A stretch of 64,000 nt of DNA from Brevundimonas fluminis (GCF_003934285.1 NZ_RQWJ01000004.1:434001-498000); one strand, 5' to 3'. Shown: positions 11,017 to 23,528, counted from the first letter of the stretch. Numbers and translations: made by a program. Notes: generated by a model from the sequence alone, not told the origin.

Positions 11017-12093
11017 CTACCGTGGCAGAACGGTCAGCGGATCGACCGGCCGCGGCTCGTCGCCGAACATGCGCCAGACCTGGAAATGCATGCTGGGACC
11101 GTTGCCCGGCGTCCGCCCGGCGGTGCCGATCACCTCTCCGGCCGCGACGTCCTGCCCCTCGGTCACGCGCTCGGAGCCGAGATGCGCATAGACGGTGCGC
11201 CAGCCGTCGGGATGCACGATCAGGACGGTCAGGCCCTGATCCGCCACCACGTTGCCGACGTAGTAGACGCGCCCGGCCGCGCTGGCGCGGACCTCGGCGC
11301 CCTCGGCGGTGCCGATGTCGACGCCGCTGTTCCTCTGGCTGACGCCCGTGGCGCCGAAGCGGCTCAGGATCTCGCCCCGCACCGGCCAGCTCAGAACGCC
11401 CGGCGCCGCAGGCATGGGGCGAGGCGTGGCGGCGTTGCCCGAAGGCGGCGGCGGGGGCGGCGGCGCGCTGCCGGCCGGCACGCGCACGCCGCGCGGCGAC
11501 GGTCCGCTGGCCCGCTCCTCCGGCCCCAGATCGACGGCGCTGTCGGGCAGGGTCAGCCTCATGCCCGGCCGGATCGCCGCGCGCGGGCCGAGGTCGTTCA
11601 GGTCGACCAGGGTCTGGATCGGCGCCTGGAAGCGTCGGCCGATGCCGTACAGGGTGTCGCCCGGCTGGACCTCGTAGCTGGCGCCCGCCGCGACGGCGAC
11701 CGGCGCGGGCGGCGGGTCGGACGCCGGGGGCGCATAGGCCGGCCCGGCCGCGGGCGGCGGCGCGGCGTAGGTCGGCTCCGCGGGCGGCGGCGGGTCGGCG
11801 TAGTCCGGCTCGGGCTGGGCCGGCGGCGAATCATAGGGATTGGCCGGGCTCACGCCGACCGGGGCGAGACCGCCGCCCTGGATGTCCTCACGCGGGACCA
11901 CGGCGTTGGGCGGCGGCTCGTAGGCCTGCGGCTGCGGCGCGGGTTCGACGTATCCCGACGGGGCGGGCTGGACCGCGATCGGCATCGGCCGGGTCGAGTA
12001 GCGGGGCTCGGTCGGATAGGTGGAGCAGGCGGCGGCGCCCAGCGCCAGCATCGCCAGCGCGGCGGCCCGTCGCATCCCGTGTCCTGCGGTCAT
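11017..12093 (-). CDS. NlpD-like lipoprotein with LysM and degenerate M23 domain
   Basis: A 358-residue outer-membrane lipoprotein of the NlpD/EnvC type, expected to activate cell-wall amidases at division rather than cut peptidoglycan itself. The lipobox LGAAAC places the lipidated Cys at residue 23. A long Pro-rich linker (25-135) follows, then a LysM domain near 139-183 (YEVQPGDTLYGIGRRF), another Pro-rich stretch and an M23 domain near 233-340. In the M23 part the first zinc His is replaced (NSGVDI) and the HLHFE-type motif reads SMHFQV. That loss of ligands is typical of activators. ATG 12093 is chosen over an upstream ATG at 12174 because it starts the signal peptide and follows GGGAGATCC. 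It follows pcm, surE and serS on the same strand, the familiar neighbourhood of nlpD. Confidence 0.9.
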   Translation of the reverse strand: MTAGHGMRRAAALAMLALGAAACSTYPTEPRYSTRPMPIAVQPAPSGYVEPAPQPQAYEPPPNAVVPREDIQGGGLAPVGVSPANPYDSPPAQPEPDYADPPPPAEPTYAAPPPAAGPAYAPPASDPPPAPVAVAAGASYEVQPGDTLYGIGRRFQAPIQTLVDLNDLGPRAAIRPGMRLTLPDSAVDLGPEERASGPSPRGVRVPAGSAPPPPPPPSGNAATPRPMPAAPGVLSWPVRGEILSRFGATGVSQRNSGVDIGTAEGAEVRASAAGRVYYVGNVVADQGLTVLIVHPDGWRTVYAHLGSERVTEGQDVAAGEVIGTAGRTPGNGPSMHFQVWRMFGDEPRPVDPLTVLPR

Positions 12094-12205
12094 GGATCTC
12101 CCCTTGGCCTGCGGTTCCGGTCGCCCCTGAATGCCCGGAAGCCGACCGTCAGCCAAGCCGTCAATCGGCGCCATTTTGGGGCGCCCCGATGAACGCGGCC
12201 GCGGC

Positions 12206-12846
12206 TCAGCCTTCCTTCGCCGCGCCCTCGACCAGGGGCACGAAGCGGACTTCGGCCAGACTCTCGCGGCTGAAGCTGCCGTCCGGCTGGCCGACGTAGC
12301 GGTTCAGCATCTGCACCGAGGTCCGCCCCACCGGGCAGACCAGGATCCCGCCCGGCTTGAGCTGCTTCAGCAGCTCGGTCGGCTCGTGCGGCGCTGCGGC
12401 CGTCACCATGATGCGGTCGAAGGGCGCCTGCTCCGGCCAGCCCAGACCGCCGTCGCCGTGGCGTGTGATGACGTTGTCGATCCCGAGCAGCCGCAGCTTG
12501 TGCTCCGCCTCCGTCAGCAGGCTCCGATATCGCTCCACGGAATAGACGTAGCGCGCCAGCCGGCTCAGCACCGCGCACTGGTAGCCGCTGCCCGTGCCGA
12601 TCTCCAGCACCCGGTGGCGCGGCTGCACCTCCAGCGCCTGGGTCATCAGGCCGACGATGTAGGGCTGGCTGATCGTCTGGGCGCAGTCGATCGGCAGGGC
12701 CTGATCCTCCCACGCCTGATCCAGAAACCGCTCGTGCACGAAGACCGCGCGGTCGATCGACTCCATCGCCGCCAGCACGCGGGGATCGGTGACCCCCTGT
12801 TGGCGCAGATGCAGGATCAGACGCCCCGCCCGGTCGTCGCGCAGGT

Positions 12847-12850
<4 letters not shown>
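12206..12850 (-). CDS. pcm: Protein-L-isoaspartate O-methyltransferase
   Basis: Repairs isoaspartyl damage in ageing proteins by SAM-dependent methylation. 214 residues, normal size. Family blocks are QALPIDCAQTISQPYIVGLM near 50-69, the SAM-binding motif VLEIGTGSGYQCAVLS near 81-96, YVYSVERYRSL near 101-111, and the post-motif LLKQLKPGGILVCPVG near 160-175. ATG 12850 overlaps the surE TGA (ATGA at 12847-12850), so the gene is coupled to surE, a pairing conserved in many proteobacteria. Confidence 0.96.
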
Positions 12851-16277
<3,427 letters not shown>

Positions 16278-16353
16278 GCGCCGTCTCCTGAAAATGTGAG
16301 GAAGCCGGCGCCTCGCCGGACGCCCGGTCAGTTGGGCGCCGTTCGGCCTCATT

Positions 16354-17343
16354 TCAAGGCGCCGACAGCGCCCGCACCGTCGGCGTCCGGTCCAGCGCGT
16401 CCCCCGGGATCGGGTCGCTGCGCAGAACCAGATGCGCGAACAGCGTCCGCGCGCCCGCCAGATCCCCGGCGCCCACGGGCCGCGGATGGCGGCCGTCCTC
16501 CCGCGTCAGCGGGATCAGGGTCAGGGTGACGCCCTGGATCACGTTGCCGCCGATCACCGCCACCCGGTCGTCGAAAGTCCGCACGACCACGTCGCAGTGC
16601 ATGCCCGCGTACTCGCCGACGTCCGGCCTGCGGTCGGCCACGGTCTCATAGCGCCAGCGGCCCCGGCTGTTGCACAGCAGGTCGCCGGGCAGCAGCGGCC
16701 GCTCCCCGGGGTCGTGCGCCTCATAGGCGGCGCCGGGCTCGCCCCCGTCCGCCGCGCGGATGGCCTGATCCACATACACCCGGTGGGAGATGTCGCGCCG
16801 GAACAGCGCCGGCGTGTCCAGCCCCGACTCGCACATCGTCCAGCTGATGAAGGCCGCCGACCACGGCTCGACCCAGTTCAGCTCGCCCTCGCCCTCGCCC
16901 CACTGGCGGTTCTGTCGCGCCACCACGTCCGGACCGTCCGGCGTCGCCGACCAGTATCCGGCCACGATCGCGTAGGTGGCGGGGTCGCTCTCCCACCGCC
17001 CGACGCGGCTCAGCGGGCGGGCCTGCCGCGGCGCGGCCAGTTGGGGATTGGCCGCGTCGCCCACCACGCCGTCCGGCAGCACCCGCCGCTGGATCTGGGT
17101 GGCGTCCACGGTCTGGAAGCCGAAGACGCCCCACTCCCCCGCCGCCACGTCCACGATCCGCTGGCGCACCCCGGGCAGGCCGCCGGGCCGGCAGCGCGCC
17201 TCGACGATCCGCATCGCTCCCGGCCGACCCTCGACCCGGCTTTCCGGCGGGATGACGTCCAGCGCCTCGCGCGGCAGGCGGTCGACCTGCGCCGTCGCCG
17301 GCGTCGCCGCCAGGGCGAGAAACAGGATCAGAGCGGCGCGCAC
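16354..17343 (-). CDS. Exported DUF2272-type protein
   Basis: A 329-residue secreted protein. GTG 17343 gives [19 protein letters not shown], a clear signal peptide with cleavage after ATA. The body contains [44 protein letters not shown] and [14 protein letters not shown], features of the DUF2272 family, which looks like a cysteine/His hydrolase of the NlpC/P60 kind. The Cys in WTMCESG and the His in [10 protein letters not shown] are candidates for the active site; that assignment is an inference. The start lies 16 bases inside the end of the aminopeptidase gene, so the two are coupled. The role is probably at the cell wall, but this is unproven. Confidence 0.82.
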   Translation of the reverse strand: MRAALILFLALAATPATAQVDRLPREALDVIPPESRVEGRPGAMRIVEARCRPGGLPGVRQRIVDVAAGEWGVFGFQTVDATQIQRRVLPDGVVGDAANPQLAAPRQARPLSRVGRWESDPATYAIVAGYWSATPDGPDVVARQNRQWGEGEGELNWVEPWSAAFISWTMCESGLDTPALFRRDISHRVYVDQAIRAADGGEPGAAYEAHDPGERPLLPGDLLCNSRGRWRYETVADRRPDVGEYAGMHCDVVVRTFDDRVAVIGGNVIQGVTLTLIPLTREDGRHPRPVGAGDLAGARTLFAHLVLRSDPIPGDALDRTPTVRALSAP

Positions 17344-19139
17344 TGCCGCTCCAGCCAGCCCCGCACCTCGCCGTCCAGCAGCGGGCCGACCTTGGTCAGG
17401 GTCTCGGCGTGATACGCGTCCACGTAGGCCCGCTCGTCGGCCGTCAGCAGGTCGACGTCGATCAGCGTCCGGTCCAGCGGCGCGAAGGTCAGCTGCTCGA
17501 ACCCGTGCATCGGCCGCTCGCCGCCTTCGATGGCGGTCGGCTCGGTCACCACCTGCAGCGTCTCGATGCGGATGCCCCAGTGCCCCTCCCGGTAGTAGCC
17601 GGGCTCGTTCGACAGGATCATGCCCGTCAGCAACGGCTGGCTGTTGACCAGCTTGGCGATCCGCTGCGGTCCTTCGTGCACGCCCAGATAGCTGCCGACG
17701 CCGTGGCCCGTGCCGTGGTCGTAGTCGAAGCCCTGCATCCACATCGGCAGACGCGCCAGCGCGTCCAGCTGGTGCCCCGTCGTCCCTGCGGGGAACCGCA
17801 CCGTCGCCATCGCGATGTGTCCTTTGAGCACAAGGGTGAACATGCGCCGCTGGTCCACCGAGGGTTCGCCCACCGCCACGGTCCGCGTCACGTCGGTGGT
17901 GCCGTCCAGGTACTGGCCGCCGCCGTCCACCAGCAGCAGCGAGCCCTTCTCCATGCGCCGGATCGTCCGCGCCACGGGCTTGTAGTGCGGCAGGGCGCCG
18001 TTCGGCCCGGCCCCGGCGATGGTGTCGAACGACAGATCCTTCAGAGCGCCGGTCTCCTCACGGAACCGCTCAAGCGCCTCGGCCACCGCGCGCTCGTCCG
18101 GCAAGGTCCGCTGCGCGACCGTGTCGACCCAGTGGAGGAAGCGCGCCAGCGCGGCCCCGTCCCGGATGTGCGCCTGACGCGATCCCTCGATCTCGACCGG
18201 GTTCTTGGCCGCGCGCGGCAGGGCGCACGGATCCATGCCGCGCACGATCTCGGCCCCCGCGGCCTCCAGCCGGTCGAACCACCATGCGCTGGATTGCGCC
18301 GGATCGATCAGCACGCGGCGGCCCTTCAGGTCGCCCAGCGACGCCTCGACCGACGCGGGGTTCTCCAGCGTCACGTCCTCGCCCAGCCAGCCGGGCAGTT
18401 CGTTGGTGACCTTGCGCGGATCGAGGAACAGCTTCGCCGTCCCGTTGGCGTGCACGATCGCCTGTCCCAGCGGCAGCGGCGTGCGGATCACGTCCCCGCC
18501 CCGGACGTTGAAGAGCCAGGCGATCGACGCCGGCGCCGTCAGCACCGCGCAGTCGGCCCCCTTCGCCTCGATCGCCGCGCCGATCCGCTTGCGCTTCGAC
18601 GCCGCGCTTTCGCCCGTATACCGATCGGGGTGCGGCACGACCGGCGCCGTCGGCTGCGACGGCCGCGCGTCGCCCCAGGCCAGGTCCAGCGGATTGACCT
18701 CCACCGGCTTCAGGTCCGCCCCCGCCTTCGCCGCCGAGCGCTTGAGGACGGCCAGCGCGTCCGGGCTGTGCAGCCGCGGATCATAGCCGATCACCGCGCC
18801 CTCCGGGGCCTTCTCAAGGTAGGCGGGCACCCCGCCCTCGACGAGGTCCAGGATTTCGAACTGGCCCGCGTCGACCTGGGCCCGGACCTGCACGGTGTAG
18901 CGCCCGTCGGCGAACACGGCGGCCCGGTCCTTCAGCACCACGCCCGCGCCCGCGGAGCCGGTGAAGCCCGTCAGCCAGGCCAGCCGGTCGTTCGCTTCGG
19001 GCAGATACTCGTTCTGGTGCTCGTCCTCGTGCGGGACCAGGAAGCCGTCCAGCCCCTGCTCCGCCATGCGGGCGCGGACCAGCGGAAGGTGCTTCGCCCC
19101 GAAGGACGGATCGGTGGTTTCGTCGAAGGACTGGCGCAT
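17328..19139 (-). CDS. Xaa-Pro aminopeptidase, M24B family
   Basis: Releases N-terminal residues next to proline. The protein has 603 residues, with two creatinase-type N-terminal domains followed by a C-terminal pita-bread metallopeptidase domain, matching the long three-domain aminopeptidase P form. Metal ligands are visible in order: Asp in LLVDGGGQY, Asp in DGTTDVTRT, His in DYDHGTGHGVGSYLG, Glu in ILSNEPGYY and Glu in HGFEQLTFAP. The N-terminal HEDEHQNEYLPEANDRLAWL block is typical. ATG 19139 gives MRQSFDETTDPS; upstream in-frame sequence is low-complexity Arg/Pro and rejected. The C-terminus ([10 protein letters not shown]) overlaps the start of the DUF2272 gene. Confidence 0.95.
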   Translation of the reverse strand: MRQSFDETTDPSFGAKHLPLVRARMAEQGLDGFLVPHEDEHQNEYLPEANDRLAWLTGFTGSAGAGVVLKDRAAVFADGRYTVQVRAQVDAGQFEILDLVEGGVPAYLEKAPEGAVIGYDPRLHSPDALAVLKRSAAKAGADLKPVEVNPLDLAWGDARPSQPTAPVVPHPDRYTGESAASKRKRIGAAIEAKGADCAVLTAPASIAWLFNVRGGDVIRTPLPLGQAIVHANGTAKLFLDPRKVTNELPGWLGEDVTLENPASVEASLGDLKGRRVLIDPAQSSAWWFDRLEAAGAEIVRGMDPCALPRAAKNPVEIEGSRQAHIRDGAALARFLHWVDTVAQRTLPDERAVAEALERFREETGALKDLSFDTIAGAGPNGALPHYKPVARTIRRMEKGSLLLVDGGGQYLDGTTDVTRTVAVGEPSVDQRRMFTLVLKGHIAMATVRFPAGTTGHQLDALARLPMWMQGFDYDHGTGHGVGSYLGVHEGPQRIAKLVNSQPLLTGMILSNEPGYYREGHWGIRIETLQVVTEPTAIEGGERPMHGFEQLTFAPLDRTLIDVDLLTADERAYVDAYHAETLTKVGPLLDGEVRGWLERQCAPL

Positions 19140-19182
19140 GGCGGGGAACCTAACGGCGCCCCGCCTCATCGCAAACCCGCGA

Positions 19183-19635
19183 TCAGCCCTGCGGCGTCGT
19201 CGGCGTGACCACGGCGGCCCCGCCGGTCGGCGCCGGGGTCGGGACCGGCACCTCGCGCTCGATGACCACCGGCTCGGCGGCGCGCGCGGCGGCGGCCCGG
19301 GCGTCGGCCTCGGCACGGGCGGCGTTGGCGCGGGCGACCTCGACGCTGGCCTGGGCGCCGGCGATCTGGCCGGCCGCCGCGGCCTGCAGCGCCTGGGCTT
19401 CGGCCTCGGCCGCCGCGACCTCGGCGGCCAGGATCTGGTCGTCGGTCTCCGGCGCCTGGCGGCTGAACAGGATGAACATCACGGCGATGATCACCAGACC
19501 GCCCAGAATGCCGGCGATCCACCAGCCGACGTTCGATTCGCGCACCACCACCGTCTCGGTGGTCTCGGTCACGACGGGCGCCGGCTCGACCACGACGGTC
19601 GTGCGGTTCGGATCGTTGGGGTCGACGTAGGTCAC
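19183..19635 (-). CDS. Single-span membrane protein with Ala/Glu-rich coiled coil
   Basis: A 150-residue protein of unknown function. A Thr/Val-rich cytoplasmic start (MTYVDPNDPNRTTVVVEPAP) is followed by one membrane segment near residues 37-58 (VGWWIAGILGGLVIIAVMF), an Ala/Glu/Gln-rich heptad-like stretch near 65-120 likely to form a coiled coil, and a Pro/Thr/Val tail. Codon periodicity and a good purine tract before the start (GGAGGAGATTCC on the minus strand) support a real gene. No family is recognised. It lies between prmA and the aminopeptidase P gene with small gaps, so it may be cotranscribed with either. Confidence 0.75.
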   Translation of the reverse strand: MTYVDPNDPNRTTVVVEPAPVVTETTETVVVRESNVGWWIAGILGGLVIIAVMFILFSRQAPETDDQILAAEVAAAEAEAQALQAAAAGQIAGAQASVEVARANAARAEADARAAAARAAEPVVIEREVPVPTPAPTGGAAVVTPTTPQG

Positions 19636-19689
19636 GCGGAATCTCCTCCAGTTCGGGAGGCGAAACGGCTCCGCTGGCCTGCGCGTTCC

Positions 19690-20559
19690 TTAACCCTGCT
19701 TGCGCAGCGCCAGCGCGCTCCAGGCGTCGTGATGGATCGTCCGCTCCACCACGAACCCCAGCGGTCGATAGGCGTCCAGAACCCGCTCCTCCTGCGTCCG
19801 CAGCAGACCCGACAGGATCGCCGTCCCGCCCGGCTTCAACGCCCCCGCGATCTCCGGCGCCAGCTCCACCAGGGGCGCCGCCAGAATGTTCGCGAACACC
19901 AGATCATACGGCACGTGCTGCGCGATGCGCGGATCACTCAAGCCGTCGGCGAAATAGAAGTCGCACTTGGCCCCGTTGATCTCGGCGTTCTCATTGGCGA
20001 TGCGGGCCGACGGTTCGTCGATGTCGGTGCCCACCGCCACGGCCGACCCCGTCTTCGCCGCCGCGATGGCCAGCACGCCCGTGCCGCAGCCGACGTCCAG
20101 CACCTTGTCGAACGTCTCGGTCTTCAGCAGCTCGTCGAACGCTTCCAGACACCCCACCGTCGTGCCGTGATGCCCCGTGCCGAACGCCGCGCCGGCGTCG
20201 ATCTTCAGCGTCACCCGGCCCTCGGGCACCTTGCCCTGGTCGTGCGCCCCGTAGACGAAGAAGCGTCCCGCCTCGACCGGCGGCAGGCCCGACAGCGACA
20301 TGGCCAGCCAGTCGGCGTCGGCCAGCTTCTCCACCGTCACCTCCAGGTCGGCGGACGCGCGCAGCGTCGCCTCGATGCCCTGGGCCTCCTCCGTCGTGGT
20401 CGGAAAGGCGTCGATGCGCCAGACGCCGAGGTCCTCGTCCTCCTCCAGGATCGAATAGGTCGCGCCTTCCAGCAGCGGGTCGGCGTCGAGGCGACCGGCC
20501 GCGGCCTCCGCCGCCTCGCGCGGGCCTCTGGCGACGATTTGCAGGGCGGACTCGGACAT
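19690..20559 (-). CDS. prmA: Ribosomal protein L11 methyltransferase
   Basis: Trimethylates lysines of ribosomal protein L11 using SAM. 289 residues. The N-terminal substrate-recognition domain (about 1-100) is followed by a methyltransferase domain with [20 protein letters not shown] near 119-138, the SAM motif [16 protein letters not shown] near 153-168, [17 protein letters not shown], and the PrmA signature [14 protein letters not shown] near 224. These are diagnostic. It is divergent from the basic Ala/Lys/Pro protein gene at 20651, leaving about 90 bases that must hold both promoters. Confidence 0.95.
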   Translation of the reverse strand: MSESALQIVARGPREAAEAAAGRLDADPLLEGATYSILEEDEDLGVWRIDAFPTTTEEAQGIEATLRASADLEVTVEKLADADWLAMSLSGLPPVEAGRFFVYGAHDQGKVPEGRVTLKIDAGAAFGTGHHGTTVGCLEAFDELLKTETFDKVLDVGCGTGVLAIAAAKTGSAVAVGTDIDEPSARIANENAEINGAKCDFYFADGLSDPRIAQHVPYDLVFANILAAPLVELAPEIAGALKPGGTAILSGLLRTQEERVLDAYRPLGFVVERTIHHDAWSALALRKQG

Positions 20560-20650
20560 TTCTCAAACCTCGTTATCATGCCGAATCGAGCAGGCGCGGG
20601 ACGAGGGGTTCCGCGTCGACCGAACACACATCCGAGGGGTCGGGGAGTTC

Positions 20651-21151
20651 ATGGCCAAAGCACCGTCCAAGTCCAGCGCCGCGTCGAAGACGACGACCGC
20701 CGCTTCCAAGCCGAAACCGGCCGCGAAGTCGAGCACGGCCGCGAAGAAGCCGGCCGCGCCCAAGGCGTCGACCGCCAAGGCCGCCGCGCCGAAGGCCGTC
20801 GCCAGACCGAAGCCCGCCCCCGCCGCCAAGGCCGCTCCGAAGGCCGCGGCCAAACCCGCCGCCGCGAAGAAGCCGGCGGCGCCCAAGGCCGTCGCGCCGA
20901 AGCCGGCCGCCCGGCCGGCGGTGAAGGCCGCCGCCAAACCGGCTGCGAAGAAGCCCGCCGCCAAGCCCGCCGCGAAGAAGCCGGCCGCCGCCAGGCCCGC
21001 CGCGGCGCCGAAGCCCGCGCCCGCCGCCGCCCCGGCGCCGAGGCCCGCCGAGGCTTCGAAGCCCGCCGCCGCGGCGCCCGCTCCGGCGAAGAAGGCCGAG
21101 CCCAAGGGCTTCTTCGGCAAGCTCAGCGACATGATCTTCGGCAAGCGCTGA
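20651..21151 (+). CDS. Ala/Lys/Pro-rich basic protein, histone H1-like in composition
   Basis: A 166-residue low-complexity protein built from AAKPAAKKPAA-like units from about residue 5 to 145, ending in a distinct motif GFFGKLSDMIFGKR that is amphipathic and could bind a membrane or partner. The composition resembles bacterial histone H1-like and other nucleoid- or polyanion-binding basic tails, so nucleic-acid binding is a reasonable guess but not shown. ATG 20651 follows GGGGAG at suitable spacing. A strong intrinsic terminator lies right after the stop (21175-21203), which supports a real single-gene transcript. Long open frames on the opposite strand are by-products of the repeated Ala/Lys/Pro codons. 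Confidence 0.75.
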   Translation: MAKAPSKSSAASKTTTAASKPKPAAKSSTAAKKPAAPKASTAKAAAPKAVARPKPAPAAKAAPKAAAKPAAAKKPAAPKAVAPKPAARPAVKAAAKPAAKKPAAKPAAKKPAAARPAAAPKPAPAAAPAPRPAEASKPAAAAPAPAKKAEPKGFFGKLSDMIFGKR

Positions 21152-21174
21152 GATCAGGTCTTCTGAAACTCCAG

Positions 21175-21203
21175 GGGCCGGGGCGCGAAGCCCCGGCCCT
21201 TTC
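21175..21203 (+). terminator. Intrinsic terminator of the basic-protein gene
   Basis: GGGCCGGGGC (21175-21184), loop GCGAA, GCCCCGGCCC (21190-21199), then TTTC: a perfect ten-pair GC stem with a five-base loop and short T-run, 24 bases after the stop at 21151. It lies between convergent genes. The T-run favours the plus-strand transcript. Confidence 0.8.
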
Positions 21204-21206
21204 GAT

Positions 21207-21923
21207 TCAGCCGCGCCGTCCCCGCGCAACCAGATAGACCTCCGACGAGTCCTTGCGGCTGGCCTTCGGCTTGATGGGCCGCACGTCGTCGAACTCGGCC
21301 CGCAGCCGCGCCAGCACGCCGCCGGCGTCGCCGCCCTGGAAATTCTTCGTCACGAAGGCGCCGCCCGGCTTCAGCGTGCGGATGGCGAAATCCGCCGCGA
21401 TCTCGATCAGGGCGATGATCTTCAGATGGTCGGTCTGCCGGTGGCCGACCGTGTTATGGGCCATGTCCGACAGCACCAGGTCCGGCGCCCCGCCCAGCGC
21501 CTCGATCAGCTGCCGGTCCACGCCCGGATGAGTGAAGTCCGCCTGGATCAACTGGGCGCCCGGAATGTCCTCGATCATCAGCAGATCGACGCCGACCACG
21601 GCCTTCGCCCCCCGCTGCAGCGCCACCTGCACCCAGCCGCCCGGCGCGGCGCCCAGGTCGATCACGCGCGAGCCCGGCCGGATCAGGTTCAGCCGGTCGT
21701 CGATCTCCATAAGCTTGAAGGCCGCCCGGCTGCGCCACCCCTCGGCCCGGGCGCGCTCCGACCACGGATCCGACAGCTGCCGCTTGATCCACTGCTGGCT
21801 GGACATGGACTTGGTGTCGGCCGTCTTGATCTTTCCGCCCATGCCGCGCCCGGCGGCGGTTCCGCCTGAGGGCGGGCGCACCATGCGGCGGCGTTCCTGC
21901 GGCGTGTCGTCGTTTCCGGCCAT
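21207..21923 (-). CDS. rlmE: 23S rRNA (uridine-2552-2'-O)-methyltransferase
   Basis: RrmJ/FtsJ-type enzyme that methylates U2552 in the A loop of 23S rRNA during late 50S assembly. 238 residues. The N-terminal 40 residues are a basic disordered extension. The core contains RSRAAFKLMEID (catalytic Lys), VIDLGAAPGGWVQVA (SAM site), LVLSDMAHNTVGHRQTDH (catalytic Asp), GGAFVTKNFQGG (catalytic Lys) and SSEVYLVARG (catalytic Glu), the complete K-D-K-E set. It converges on the basic-protein gene across the shared hairpin region. Confidence 0.95.
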   Translation of the reverse strand: MAGNDDTPQERRRMVRPPSGGTAAGRGMGGKIKTADTKSMSSQQWIKRQLSDPWSERARAEGWRSRAAFKLMEIDDRLNLIRPGSRVIDLGAAPGGWVQVALQRGAKAVVGVDLLMIEDIPGAQLIQADFTHPGVDRQLIEALGGAPDLVLSDMAHNTVGHRQTDHLKIIALIEIAADFAIRTLKPGGAFVTKNFQGGDAGGVLARLRAEFDDVRPIKPKASRKDSSEVYLVARGRRG

Positions 21924-22003
21924 GGGGGCTTATGTCACCGGCGGCCCATCGACGAAAGGCGTCCGGTCGGACAGTCTGGCGCCTTCCCGCGCCGGAGCCT
22001 CCC

Positions 22004-22582
22004 ATGTGCAGCCAGTATCAGATGAAGCTGCCGCTCCACGTCGTCGAGCAGGCCTTCAGCCATACCCGCTTCCCGCTGCGGTTTCCCCTGGGGCGGCCCA
22101 ACTTCGAACCCGCCGACCGGATCACCATCGGCGACGTCGCGCCGGTCGTGACCGGCGTCGAAGGTCCTGAGCTGGGTCAGGTCCGTTTCGGCTGGAAGGG
22201 GCCGTCCGGCCGCCCGGTCTTCAACTTCCGCTCGGAAGGCCGCCGCTTCGACGGCGCGGTCCGATGCCTGGTTCCGGCCTCGGGCTTCTACGAGTTCACG
22301 GATCCTCAGGCGGGGCAGAAGCGCAAGACCCAGTGGCTCTTCACGCTGACGGGAAGGGACTGGTTCTGGATGGCCGGGGTGGTCCGTGACGGCGGCTTCG
22401 CCCTTCTCACCACCGAGCCCGGTCCCGACGTCGCGCCCTTTCACGGTCGACAGGTCGTCGTGCTTCCGCCGGACCTCGGCGCGGAATGGCTGGACCTGAC
22501 GCGCTCCGAATCCGATCTTCTCCGCGCTCTGCCGGAGGGCAGCCTCGCCGCCCGCAGGACCTTTCCGCCCACCGGGCCGTGA
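22004..22582 (+). CDS. SRAP-domain protein (HMCES/YedK type)
   Basis: Protein of the SOS-response-associated peptidase family, which forms a covalent link to abasic sites in single-stranded DNA and shields them. 192 residues. The start must be ATG 22004, because the catalytic Cys is residue 2 (MCSQYQ) after Met removal. Other family residues are Asn/Arg in VFNFRSEG, the CLVPASGFYEF block with the catalytic Glu, and a His in PFHGRQVVVL. The usual MCGRF start is altered to MCSQY. I see no GTTC-N7-GTTC LexA box immediately upstream, so SOS control is not supported here. It is alone on the plus strand, ahead of the cyclophilin gene by about 70 bases. Confidence 0.9.
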   Translation: MCSQYQMKLPLHVVEQAFSHTRFPLRFPLGRPNFEPADRITIGDVAPVVTGVEGPELGQVRFGWKGPSGRPVFNFRSEGRRFDGAVRCLVPASGFYEFTDPQAGQKRKTQWLFTLTGRDWFWMAGVVRDGGFALLTTEPGPDVAPFHGRQVVVLPPDLGAEWLDLTRSESDLLRALPEGSLAARRTFPPTGP

Positions 22583-22653
22583 CGGCAGGGGACGCCCTTT
22601 CCCCCGCGCCGGTCGGCCTGTAAGACCCCCCGCAGTTCACGAAGGAGCCCTCC

Positions 22654-23115
22654 ATGGCCGACACCCTGACCCTCACCCTCGACGTCGGCGACGGCGAGGC
22701 CCGCGACGTGGTCATCAAGCTGCGCCCCGATCTGGCCCCGGGCCACGTCGCGCGCATCAGCGAACTGGCCTCGGAAGGCTTCTACGACGGCGTCGTCTTC
22801 CACCGCGTCATCCCCGGCTTCATGGCCCAGGGCGGCGACCCGACGGGCACCGGCACGGGCGGATCGAAGAAGCCGAACCTGAAGCAGGAGTTCTCGGCCG
22901 AGCCGCACGTGCGCGGCGCCTGCTCCATGGCCCGCACGTCGGATCCCAACAGCGCCAACAGCCAGTTCTTCATCTGCTTCGACGACGCCACCTTCCTCGA
23001 CCGCCAGTACACGGTGTGGGGCAACGTGACGTCGGGCATGGAGCATGTGGACGCCCTGCCGAAGGGCGAGCCGCCGCGCAGCCCCGGCAAGATCGTCAAG
23101 GCCACGGTCAGCTGA
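22654..23115 (+). CDS. ppiB: Cyclophilin-type peptidyl-prolyl isomerase
   Basis: Catalyses proline isomerisation in the cytoplasm (no signal peptide). 153 residues, typical for PpiB. Visible cyclophilin blocks are FYDGVVFHRVIPGFMAQGGD near 43-62 with the catalytic Arg, GACSMARTSDPNSANSQFFI near 88-107, and FLDRQYTVWGNV near 114-125. AAGGAG precedes the ATG with good spacing. The next gene starts 8 bases after the stop, so the two are likely cotranscribed. Confidence 0.94.
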   Translation: MADTLTLTLDVGDGEARDVVIKLRPDLAPGHVARISELASEGFYDGVVFHRVIPGFMAQGGDPTGTGTGGSKKPNLKQEFSAEPHVRGACSMARTSDPNSANSQFFICFDDATFLDRQYTVWGNVTSGMEHVDALPKGEPPRSPGKIVKATVS

Positions 23116-23122
23116 GGCCGGC

Positions 23123-23524
23123 ATGGGGCGCGTCCTCACCCTCATGCTGGCGGTGATGGTGTCCGGCATGCTGGCCGGACTCGTGGGATCCTTCGTCCTG
23201 AACGCCGTCGTCCAGGGGGCGTCGGGCGGGGTCGGGGACCCCACGTCCGGCCTGGTCACCTTCACCGCCGTCTTCTCGATCGTCGGTCTGGCCGCCGCCG
23301 CGGTCTTCGGCCTTCCCGCTCACATGACGCTCAGCCGCATGGGCCGCACGCGGCGCGCGCCCTATGTGCTGGCCGGCCTGCTGGCCGGCCTGGTCATGGG
23401 GCTGGTGTTCTCGGGGCTGCGCCCGGACGGTTGGCAGACGGTGCTGATCGGCGTCGCCGCCGGCGCCGCGGGCGGTCTCGGCTTCTGGCTGATCGCCCGC
23501 CCGGACCGTCGGCCGAAGCTGTGA
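23123..23524 (+). CDS. Small four-span membrane protein
   Basis: A 133-residue hydrophobic protein, function unknown. Segments near residues 4-28, 45-67, 82-100 and 108-127 look like membrane helices, with a Arg-rich cytoplasmic loop (SRMGRTRRAPY) between the second and third and a basic tail. ATG 23123 lies 8 bases after the ppiB stop. An upstream in-frame start inside ppiB is not credible. It converges closely on the M28 peptidase gene, with only 4 bases between the stops. Confidence 0.72.
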   Translation: MGRVLTLMLAVMVSGMLAGLVGSFVLNAVVQGASGGVGDPTSGLVTFTAVFSIVGLAAAAVFGLPAHMTLSRMGRTRRAPYVLAGLLAGLVMGLVFSGLRPDGWQTVLIGVAAGAAGGLGFWLIARPDRRPKL

Positions 23525-23528
23525 GGGC

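Noticed and set aside
20563..21229. Long open frames on the minus strand opposite the basic Ala/Lys/Pro protein
   Set aside because: They are mirror products of GCC/AAG/CCC repeats and read as Gly/Arg/Leu or Ala/Gly/Phe runs. The plus frame has the ribosome-binding site, unique tail and terminator.
22004..22582. SOS control of the SRAP gene
   Set aside because: No GTTC-N7-GTTC box was found in the bases just upstream, in contrast to lexA.
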